This document shows, in pieces, positions 1 to 5,895 of a stretch of DNA of 13,987 nt. The stretch comes from an uncultured Collinsella sp. GTDB taxonomy: Bacteria > Actinomycetota > Coriobacteriia > Coriobacteriales > Coriobacteriaceae. The DNA lies in assembly GCA_900765115.1 (NCBI GenBank), contig CAAFQK010000023.1, positions 1 to 13,987 of the forward strand, read 5' to 3'. Within the stretch, counting starts at the first letter, position 1, and every line of letters starts with the position of its first letter. Below the pieces are notes generated by a model. That model saw nothing but the letters and a program-made list of their open reading frames with translations, was not told the origin of the DNA and made no database searches. The position numbers were made by a program, and so were the translations under genes.

Positions 1-377
1 CAATATGCGAGCGCTGCGTCATTGGTCTCTCGGTCTCCCACGATGGACCCGGATTGGAAGCCTTCGCCCATGAGCGCGTAGTAGCTCTCGGCAGAGTCGA
101 GAAAGGCGGCGTCGGTTTGGGCGGCGAGGGCGGCGTTCGCGTATCTTGCAAGCTCCGCGTCGACTTGCTGCTCTGGCGATAGGTCTATGCCGTTGGCTTG
201 GGGTGCGCGCGTATTGAATGCGTCGACAAAGCCCTGCATGCCCTGCTTCATCAAGAAGGGTCCGTAAATGGGTGAATTGAACGCAATGGGGATGGAGAAG
301 GCTGCGGCAAGAACGAGCGTAGAGATCCATACGGCCCTGTCTCTTAGGATTAGCTTGAGAAGAAGTCGACAGTACAT
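1..377 (-). CDS. ABC-2 type transporter permease, N-terminal part (cut by window edge)
   Basis: About 125 residues are visible, starting MYCRLLLKLILRDRAVW and continuing leftward out of the window. The first 15 or so residues are basic. They are followed by one hydrophobic segment (about residues 16-37, WISTLVLAAAFSIPIAF) and then a long polar, acidic stretch rich in Ala, Gln and Asp with no membrane segment. This is the usual shape of an ABC-2 permease: a cytoplasmic start, TM1 and a large external loop. It resembles the start of the second half of the long permease encoded at 1277-3499. The ATG at 375-377 has an AGGTG ribosome site 7 nt upstream. The gene lies 153 bp downstream of the ATPase on the same strand, so it is probably a second membrane subunit of the same exporter. 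The assignment rests on topology and context, because the C-terminal membrane domain lies outside the window. Confidence 0.7.
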   Translation of the reverse strand, partial: MYCRLLLKLILRDRAVWISTLVLAAAFSIPIAFNSPIYGPFLMKQGMQGFVDAFNTRAPQANGIDLSPEQQVDAELARYANAALAAQTDAAFLDSAESYYALMGEGFQSGSIVGDRETNDAALAY

Positions 378-412
378 TTAGAAGCACCTACATTTCTCAA
401 GTCATCGATAGA

Positions 413-501
413 TTTATAATGACAGACCGAATGAAGATGCGTGCGATGGGGGCGAGGCGAATGGCTGGGCGGTATCGATACGCGGGTTCAACGGCATTAT
501 A
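413..501 (-). promoter_or_regulatory. Candidate promoter elements in the ATPase-permease gap
   Basis: The 153 bp between the ATPase stop and the next permease is AT-richer than its surroundings. On the minus strand it holds a perfect TATAAT (501-496) and a second TATAAA (418-413), which is 35 nt upstream of the permease start. Neither has a convincing -35 box at 16-18 nt. An internal promoter for the left permease is possible, but so is read-through from the ATPase gene. No terminator hairpin is seen here. Confidence 0.3.
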
Positions 502-530
502 TTGACCACATAGATTATTAACCTGCATTT

Positions 531-1271
531 CTACCCGCCCTTTTCGTAGAGTCGCCGATACGTGCTTAGCGCACCCTCGGCGCGTCCGGCAGGCTTTGCG
601 AAATGGGATCCAGGAGACTTCGGCGCAGCATCATCTTGCGGAATGCTTCTAATGAGCCTCCCATCCTTCAAAAACAGAATCTCATCGCACAGCCTATCGA
701 CCGAATCCAAGATGTGGGATGACATGATGATGCACGTACCAGAATCGGCCAGCTTCCTGAGAATCTCGGAATGCAAGTCCACCCTGCTGGGGTCGAGCGC
801 GTTCATGGGCTCATCTAATAGAAGGTACCGCGCGCCCGTCGCATACGCAATCGCCAGGGTAAGCTGCTGCTTCATGCCCTGGCTCAGAGTGCGGATCCTC
901 ATCTTCGCGAACTCGCCTATCTGCGTTTGTTCCACTATCTCTTCGATATCGCGAGCATGCGGCCACATATCGCAAACCATCTTGAGGTGATCTTCCGCAC
1001 GCAATCCGGGATACAGCAGCGTCCCCTCACCAGGTGCATAGAAGATCATAGAACGGACCTCTCTCGCACCCGTACCCTGCACCTCATCCAGAACGATGCT
1101 CCCGTCCACGCGAGGACCCGGCAAACCTGCCATCGCACGCAGCAACGTCGTCTTTCCATGCCCGTTCGGAGCGACGAGACCGTAGACCGTACCCGGGGCA
1201 AACTCAGCGTTCACCGAATCTACGAGCACCTTCTTTCCATAAGAGATCGTCAGCGTTTGAAGGTCAATCAT
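531..1271 (-). CDS. ABC transporter ATP-binding protein
   Basis: This is a single nucleotide-binding domain of about 246 aa that should power the flanking ABC-2 permeases. Numbered from the upstream ATG at 1280, it shows Walker A APNGHGKT (37-44), signature LSQGM (133-137), Walker B YLLLDEP (152-158) with a D-loop ALD, and the switch His in SSHILD (H189). Walker A starts with Ala and has His where Ala is usual. The Q-loop region reads FYAPGEG, with no Gln at the expected place. Two starts are possible. The ATG at 1280 overlaps the permease stop as ATGA. The ATG at 1271 (MIDLQTL) has AAAGGGG about 9 nt upstream and matches the normal family start, so I prefer it. Either way it is translationally coupled to the permease. 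The C-terminal 35 residues or so are polar and Pro/Ala-rich. The substrate is unknown; the family exports peptides, drugs or lipids. Confidence 0.93.
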   Translation of the reverse strand: MIDLQTLTISYGKKVLVDSVNAEFAPGTVYGLVAPNGHGKTTLLRAMAGLPGPRVDGSIVLDEVQGTGAREVRSMIFYAPGEGTLLYPGLRAEDHLKMVCDMWPHARDIEEIVEQTQIGEFAKMRIRTLSQGMKQQLTLAIAYATGARYLLLDEPMNALDPSRVDLHSEILRKLADSGTCIIMSSHILDSVDRLCDEILFLKDGRLIRSIPQDDAAPKSPGSHFAKPAGRAEGALSTYRRLYEKGG

Positions 1272-1276
1272 CGAGA

Positions 1277-3499
1277 TCATCCCCTTTCGATCTTTGGAAC
1301 ACTCAGGCGCACCATCAACGGAGATACGGCGCTCAAGACCACCAGCAGAGCGCCCGATGCGCCGACGACCTCTCCAAAAGGCATCGCGTTCGTCCCTCGC
1401 CCAAGGAACCCAATCGTCCCCACCTGGGAAGCGGGATCAAACGAGGCGAATGGAGCCAGCAGCGCGACGCCCATGCCCACGCTTTCAACATGAGCGCTCA
1501 ACGAACCCAACACCAAGAGAACCGCGCAAACCATTCCGGTGACAACGGGGTTGCGGCTAATCGCTGCTGTCAACGCAGCGACGACGGAAATCACGCCGTA
1601 TGCCATGACCAGCAACGGAATACTGCACAACACCGCCTCCCCCACCATGGACGTTGTCGAAGCTCCCGCCCGAATGAGAGCGACGGGATACTCCGATCCA
1701 CCCGCACCGTTCTTAATCACGGACACAACGACAGCGGGAACCATCGACACCAAAAGCAGCACCAAGCCAAGCAGGAGAGCCAGCGCAACAGCCGTCAGAA
1801 AACGCACATGCGCTGTTGCGGGGATCTGGAGAACCAGAAGGGAACGACACTGCAGGTGGGTACACGCGAGCGATGTGACAACCACGGGCAACAGCAAAAA
1901 TAAGGAGGGAAGCGCTGCCTGGAGATACGAAAGGAGGATTAATGGGGGCATCTTCGTACTTAACTCGTAAACCTTGGGGTCCGGCAAGCTCGCGATCGAC
2001 TCAAGCAGAAGGGCGCGCGCCTCCGCACGAGAAGGAGTCTCCGGCTCGATTCCGATCGATTGCAGGAGGGTCGCATCTGCCGCGCCCAGTTCGCCTCGAG
2101 CGCGCTCGTACGTCGCAAGGCTTCGAAACCCCTCCGCAGGCGTAGGCGCGTACACAAAACCCGAAAGAGCATCTCGCATGTCTTCCAGGGCCGTTTTGCC
2201 CTCGACATCCATATTCGCAGCGTCCTGCTCTAGATACCGATCTATTGAACGGAGCTCCCCATCCCTATACCGAACAGCGGAAACGTCATCAGCGTCAGGA
2301 AACACCTCGACCAGAGCCGGGGCCAGCATCGTCGTCGACATTGCAATCGCGCATACGGCGAGGGCAGGAGAATGCAGGAGCAGTTTCCCCATCGTTCTTA
2401 CGTATGCAACGGCGGAGGCACAAGCGCTCGAACGAGTTGCCGTTCTCGATGCAGTGAAGGAACCTCTCTCAAGACAAATCGGGGATATCGGGCACGCGCA
2501 GCCGCTCTTTCCAGCAACGCAAAGCAGGCTAATTGCCAGCACCTCGATCCCGATTGCGCATACGAGGGCAATCGCGCCACGCTCGAAGCAAAGTCCAGGT
2601 AGATTCACTATCTGCGTTGTCGGGTACGGGCTATAGGCGCCGACGGTCAACTCAGTGTTCGCATACGTAAGGGGATTCAACAGGGCGAACTCACGTAAAG
2701 CGATGGATCTTCCGTAATACCCGGGAACCATCGTCACCCCCATCAGGGCACATACGAACACGATTCCAAGCGTAGGGTTATTGGCAATCTTCACGGCAAG
2801 GTGAACGACAAGCGAGATGAACGCTGCCACCAAGAATTGCAAGATGGCCGTCTGCGCGAACACCAGCCAAGCCGGTTTGATAACCGGAGTCGCATATTGA
2901 ATGTAGCCTATCGGATAGAACGGCGAGCCCGGGCCATTCTTCACAAGCGCGGCGATTATCCCTGGAAGATTGATGGCGAGGACGGCAAGCATTGCAAAAA
3001 CACTCGCCCATACGCTCGATGCAACAAGTCTACCCAGCTCGCCCATCGGTGCCTGGATGATGAGCTTTTCACGTTTGTTAAGACGCGCGGCAAGGAACGA
3101 GACGGCAACGGCCGTTGCGACCCATAGCAAGTACTCCTTCGATCCGTCATAATAGGTGTACTCTCCATCCGATATCTGCAGAAACGGAAGTAGGGGAGAG
3201 AGCGGTGCCAAGATAAGACGTCCCGCGGCAAGAGGGTACAGAAGCGCGGGCATGCTTGATGAAGAGGTATAGACACCGTCCTCCCCCGCATTCACAAGCG
3301 CATCCGCATAGGATGCTGACAATTCCTGCTCAACACGGGTTATTCCCGACTCGAGGTATTCGACCCGTCCGTCGATGCCAGCCGCGCTCCTGAAGACGGG
3401 CAGAGCACAAAGAACCATCAACGCAACAACGACAACACAGAGCGACCTGGAGGAGAGAAGCGACCTAAAGATCGCCTTCGAGATTTTGAGCATATTCAT
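1277..3499 (-). CDS. Fused double ABC-2 type permease (internally duplicated)
   Basis: This very hydrophobic protein of about 740 aa is twice the length of a normal ABC-2 permease and consists of two homologous halves. Numbering is from the ATG at 3517. Half 1 (about 1-345) has TM1 near 24-42, an external loop to about 125, then five or so further helices. Half 2 (about 370-746) repeats this plan with a longer, acidic external loop (about 405-520). The halves share a diagnostic segment: VKNGPGSPFYP (192-202) against IKNGAGGSEYP (601-611), followed in each by a helix and an NNPTLG / RNPVVTG turn. Both halves probably form the membrane channel for the ATPase downstream, in one chain. The ATG at 3497-3499 is preferred because AAGG lies 6 nt upstream. 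The ATGs at 3517 and 3493 are alternatives. The gene heads the minus-strand operon and its stop overlaps the ATPase's possible upstream start. Confidence 0.88.
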   Translation of the reverse strand: MNMLKISKAIFRSLLSSRSLCVVVVALMVLCALPVFRSAAGIDGRVEYLESGITRVEQELSASYADALVNAGEDGVYTSSSSMPALLYPLAAGRLILAPLSPLLPFLQISDGEYTYYDGSKEYLLWVATAVAVSFLAARLNKREKLIIQAPMGELGRLVASSVWASVFAMLAVLAINLPGIIAALVKNGPGSPFYPIGYIQYATPVIKPAWLVFAQTAILQFLVAAFISLVVHLAVKIANNPTLGIVFVCALMGVTMVPGYYGRSIALREFALLNPLTYANTELTVGAYSPYPTTQIVNLPGLCFERGAIALVCAIGIEVLAISLLCVAGKSGCACPISPICLERGSFTASRTATRSSACASAVAYVRTMGKLLLHSPALAVCAIAMSTTMLAPALVEVFPDADDVSAVRYRDGELRSIDRYLEQDAANMDVEGKTALEDMRDALSGFVYAPTPAEGFRSLATYERARGELGAADATLLQSIGIEPETPSRAEARALLLESIASLPDPKVYELSTKMPPLILLSYLQAALPSLFLLLPVVVTSLACTHLQCRSLLVLQIPATAHVRFLTAVALALLLGLVLLLVSMVPAVVVSVIKNGAGGSEYPVALIRAGASTTSMVGEAVLCSIPLLVMAYGVISVVAALTAAISRNPVVTGMVCAVLLVLGSLSAHVESVGMGVALLAPFASFDPASQVGTIGFLGRGTNAMPFGEVVGASGALLVVLSAVSPLMVRLSVPKIERG

Positions 3500-3532
3500 C
3501 GCCAACCTTAACCTCATCCAGTCGGAACAGAG

Positions 3533-3597
3533 GGGCCGAACAAAATGCTCGGCCCTTATTACTTGCCGGCAAAGTCAATTTAACATAAACTGTTAAA
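3533..3597. promoter_or_regulatory. Palindrome cluster between divergent exporter and DUF2975/HTH genes
   Basis: The gap between the exporter and the DUF2975 gene holds three inverted repeats in 65 bp. GGGCCGA (3533-3539) pairs with TCGGCCC (3549-3555) across a 9 nt loop. TTGCCGGCAA (3563-3572) is a perfect 10 bp palindrome. TTTAACA (3579-3585) pairs with TGTTAAA (3591-3597) across 5 bp. The last is AT-rich with a 12 bp centre-to-centre spacing, the usual form of a dimeric HTH repressor operator. The small Cro/C1 protein encoded at 4157 is the obvious candidate ligand. The GC-rich hairpin would lie in the exporter's leader RNA. The operator role is inference. Confidence 0.55.
3563..3591 (+). 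promoter_or_regulatory. Candidate promoter for DUF2975-HTH operon
   Basis: TTGCCG (3563-3568) and TAAACT (3586-3591) are separated by 17 bp; each matches the sigma-70-type consensus at 4 of 6 positions. The -35 lies in the 10 bp palindrome and the -10 lies in the TTTAACA/TGTTAAA palindrome, so a protein bound there would block initiation. The start codon is 44 bp downstream. Confidence 0.4.
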
Positions 3598-3634
3598 AAG
3601 TAACCTGAGTTTTTTAAATTCTTCGGAGGTTATT

Positions 3635-4147
3635 ATGAGTTCCGACAATCGCACTCCCCGGCTTCATTCCTTCCGCATCGCATGTGCGATAGCCTCTGCG
3701 ACCCTTTGCGCCACCGCCATCGCACAAGTGGCGTTCTCCTTAAAGCCAGCAATCGAAGTGCTCGACAACCCTGTAATTGCAGACTCCCCCGCGTATCCAG
3801 CCCTTGCGATCTCGACATTGGTCCCTGCCGTCATCGGTATCGCTACGACCATCCTCAGCGCCGTTCTCGTGTGGACGATCATGAGCGGAGACCCCTTCAA
3901 GAAAGGGTCTGCGACATGCTTGAAGGTGCTCGGCATTCTCTTCGTTGTTCAAGCTGCCACCAGCCTCTACGCCGGCTCACTCAAAACCTCCGTTTCGATG
4001 TTTGGCGGCGAGGGGGCCGTCGGCGCCCAAGAGATCGCTTCATCATTCGATTGGACCTCTCTGGTTCTCGGCATCGTCCTGTTCATGCTTTCCCAGCTCT
4101 TCTTGTACGCCCGAGAGCTGTACCTCGACTCCGACGAGATTGCGTAA
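3635..4147 (+). CDS. DUF2975-type four-helix membrane protein
   Basis: The product is 170 aa with four hydrophobic segments (about residues 13-33, 58-84, 92-113, 138-160) and short polar loops. Loop 3-4 is Gly/Ala/Glu-rich. This layout, together with a small Cro/C1 regulator 9 bp downstream, matches the DUF2975 family, whose Bacillus subtilis example is YoaS beside YozG. No catalytic motif is visible and the family's biochemical role is not established. TCGGAGG lies 5 nt before the ATG and makes the start secure. The gene is transcribed away from the ABC exporter, from the palindrome-bearing region. It is probably one operon with the HTH gene. I am fairly sure of the membrane topology and moderately sure of the family name. 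Confidence 0.75.
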   Translation: MSSDNRTPRLHSFRIACAIASATLCATAIAQVAFSLKPAIEVLDNPVIADSPAYPALAISTLVPAVIGIATTILSAVLVWTIMSGDPFKKGSATCLKVLGILFVVQAATSLYAGSLKTSVSMFGGEGAVGAQEIASSFDWTSLVLGIVLFMLSQLFLYARELYLDSDEIA

Positions 4148-4156
4148 GGAAACGCC

Positions 4157-4408
4157 ATGCCCGTAATTGTTCGCCTCGACAAGATCATGGCCGAGCGAAA
4201 GATTTCCTCGAACGAACTTGCCGAAAGGATTGGAACCACGCCCGTGAACCTGTCCCGTATTAAAAAAGGGCATATTCGCGGCATTCGCTTCAACACACTC
4301 GAGCAGCTATGCCTCGCCCTTCGTTGCCAACCCGGAGACCTTCTCGAAGTCATGAGCGAAGAGGATGCCCGAAAGGAGTTCGGACTCGATTGGTCCGCCG
4401 AGGATTAG
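4157..4408 (+). CDS. Small Cro/C1-type HTH transcriptional regulator
   Basis: An 83 aa protein made almost wholly of one XRE-like HTH domain. Helix 1 is near 4-14. The turn-helix pair is SSNELAERIGTTPVNLSRIKKG (17-38), with the recognition helix at TTPVNLSRIKKG, followed by FNTLEQLCLALRCQPGDLLEV (45-65), typical of the YozG/Cro group. A short acidic tail ends at the TAG at 4406-4408. AAGGA overlaps the stop of the preceding gene and sits 7 nt from the ATG, so the two are translated together. It most likely represses its own operon and perhaps the divergent exporter through the palindromes at 3563-3597. The codon after its stop is the first codon of an integrase remnant in the same frame, which marks a recombination junction; the HTH itself appears complete. 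Confidence 0.88.
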   Translation: MPVIVRLDKIMAERKISSNELAERIGTTPVNLSRIKKGHIRGIRFNTLEQLCLALRCQPGDLLEVMSEEDARKEFGLDWSAED

Positions 4409-5134
4409 AGGGCGGTCGTACTCGCCCTGCACACGGGGATGCGAATCGGCGAGGTCTGCGGCCTTCGGTGGTGCGATGTGGATTTCGAGACGGGCCTGAT
4501 CTCGATCAGACACTCGGTGGCGTACGCGAAGGGAATGGGTTCGTTTATCAAGGACACCAAGACCCATGACGCCAGGGGTATCCCCATCGACCCGGTCGGC
4601 CTACTCCCCTTCCTGAAGGAGACCCACGAGATCGACTGCGGAAAGCTGCGCTTGCGCGGCCTTACCGGGGCGGTCGAGATCGGGGACTGCTACATCCTGT
4701 CGGAGCCGGGCGCGACCTTCGCGACGACAAGCTATATCCGCAGGGCGTTCAAGACGTTCTCGGAGACCAACGGCCTCATGGGCACCAACGACGAGCTGAT
4801 CACGTTCCACGGCCTTTGCCACACGTTCGCAACGCAGTGGATCCGCCAAGGCGGCGATATCAAGGCGCTCCAATCGATCCTCGGCCACAAGGACGCCATG
4901 GCGACGCTCAACGTCTACGCCGACATCGAGCCCATCTCCAAAATCCATAACATGCTGCGCGCCACGCCGTGCCTTTGGCGCGGGCACCTCGGGCCGAGGG
5001 TCGATCCGGGTCCCATGTTCCAACAGAGGATCCAGGAGTCCATCGAGACGCTCCAGGCGTTCGGCTACGGCATCACCGAGCCGGACGACCGAAATATCGC
5101 CATACGCGACGTGAAGACGAACAGTTGGCTCTAG
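4409..5134 (+). pseudogene. Tyrosine-recombinase (phage-type integrase) remnant, 5'-truncated
   Basis: The reading frame from 4409 begins RAVVLALHTGMRIGEVCGLRW, the Box I start of the catalytic domain. The arm-binding and core-binding domains that should precede it (150 or more residues) are absent. Retained catalytic features are Arg I (TGMRIGE), the beta-hairpin Lys (DTKTHD), the LGHKD His and the nucleophile Tyr (TLNVYADIEP). The HxxR motif reads HGLCHTF: codon TGC at 4817-4819 replaces the catalytic Arg, so the protein should not recombine DNA. The first ATG is at 4439 and no ribosome site is convincing. The last 55 residues or so after the Tyr (MLRATPCLWRGHLGP...) do not look like a usual integrase tail. 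It directly abuts the HTH stop codon and is probably a scar of an integrated element. Confidence 0.85.
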
Positions 5135-5202
5135 CTCACCGAGTACGCGGCAGTGCTGGGCCCATCCCAACTGAGGTCACGGTGGTCCGATAGGGGCGCC
5201 GC

Positions 5203-5258
5203 CCGCGGCATGCGCCGCGGAGCGGTATCCCCTACCGAAGGGCGGGGATGCCCTCCGC
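5203..5258. repeat. Adjacent strong stem-loops downstream of integrase remnant
   Basis: CCGCGGC (5203-5209) and GCCGCGG (5214-5220) form a 7 bp stem with a 4 nt loop. Overlapping it, GCGGAG(C)GGTATCCCC (5217-5232) pairs with GGGGATGCCCTCCGC (5244-5258). That gives 15 pairs with one bulged C, one G-T wobble and an 11 nt loop. The two stems share 5217-5220, so they are mutually exclusive in RNA. No T-run follows, so this is not a plain intrinsic terminator. Confidence 0.6.
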
Positions 5259-5263
5259 TTCCA

Positions 5264-5334
5264 GTTCGGAATCAGCCGTCGGAGGCGTTCGGCTGACTGC
5301 GGGAACGGCCTGTCCGCTCAATGTGTTCGGCTGA
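5264..5334. repeat. Short direct and inverted repeats (CGGCTGA family)
   Basis: GTTCGGCTGA occurs exactly twice, at 5287-5296 and 5325-5334. The inverted form TCAGCCG is at 5272-5278 and makes a 7 bp stem with the first copy. GTTC (5264-5267) and GAAC (5303-5306) extend the arrangement. The spacing would suit protein-binding sites, possibly recombinase arm sites of the lost element, but this is inference. Confidence 0.4.
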
Positions 5335-5460
5335 GATCGGAAATCAACCCAACACGAGCCGGACACGCGCCAGACGGCTCTTCCCCGTACGGCCTTCCCC
5401 CTTACGCTCATGTTGCAGGCATGTAACGCCGCAGCGAGCGCGCCTTTTTTGCGCCAGACA

Positions 5461-5483
5461 GGTACAATGATGAACACTGTACC
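5461..5483 (+). promoter_or_regulatory. Candidate -10 and operator for ACT-domain gene
   Basis: TACAAT (5463-5468) is a good -10 box 62 bp before the start codon. It lies inside an inverted repeat GGTACA (5461-5466), 11 bp, TGTACC (5478-5483). No clear -35 stands 16-18 bp upstream, which fits an activator- or repressor-controlled promoter. The downstream AAAGGG ribosome site is 6 nt from the ATG. Confidence 0.4.
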
Positions 5484-5530
5484 GTAGCGGAGCGCCCCGC
5501 GCGCGCCGCAATCACGCGAAAGGGTTTCCC

Positions 5531-5818
5531 ATGGCCGAGATCTCGTCCTCCCGTATCGTCATCACCGTCCTTGGCAAGAACCGCCCCGGTATCGTCGCCG
5601 GCGTCACCCGTGTTCTGGGCGAGGCCAACGTCGACATCCGCGACATTACGCAGTCCATTATCGAGGACATCTTTACCATGACCATGCTGGCCGACACCGC
5701 CGAGTCCACGCTCGACTTCGCCGAGCTGCAGAAGGCCCTGGCCGAGGCCGGCGAGCTTTCGGGCGTCAACGTGTCCATCCAGCGCGAGGACGTCTTTAAC
5801 TTTATGTACCGCCTGTAG
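5531..5818 (+). CDS. ACT domain-containing protein (UPF0237 family)
   Basis: The 95 aa product is a single ACT domain. The ligand-binding turn GKNRPGIVAGVTRVLGEANV (15-34) is followed by DIRDITQSI, with the second repeat strand ending in NVSIQREDVF and the family C-terminus NFMYRL. UPF0237 members are about 90 aa and are thought to be small amino-acid-sensing regulatory proteins. They often sit next to a DUF711/UPF0210 gene, but here the neighbour is citrate synthase, 77 bp downstream on the same strand with no terminator between. AAAGGG with 6 nt spacing supports the start. A regulatory link to citrate or glutamate metabolism is plausible but not shown by the sequence. Confidence 0.9.
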   Translation: MAEISSSRIVITVLGKNRPGIVAGVTRVLGEANVDIRDITQSIIEDIFTMTMLADTAESTLDFAELQKALAEAGELSGVNVSIQREDVFNFMYRL

Positions 5819-5895
5819 CGAACAAGCCGCTCGGGGCAGCTTGACGTCATATCGTCCAAGCGCGCGGCCCCAAAGCGGACCGGAGAGGAGCGCGC

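Larger units (their letters stand above)
5135..5530. other. Gene-free stretch between integrase remnant and ACT gene
   Basis: In 396 bp I see no credible gene on either strand. The stretch holds two strong stem-loops (5203-5258), repeated CGGCTGA/TCAGCCG units (5264-5334), a GAGCCG/CGGCTC inverted repeat (about 5356-5380), and the ACT-gene promoter/operator near 5461-5483. Its left half may be the flank or attachment region of the vanished element. Confidence 0.5.

Noticed and set aside
19..387. 122-codon minus-strand frame starting MLLNVLSTSSQ
   Set aside because: It overlaps the permease frame that starts at 377, is Arg-rich without hydrophobic segments, and lacks a ribosome site. The other frame gives a proper membrane-protein start.
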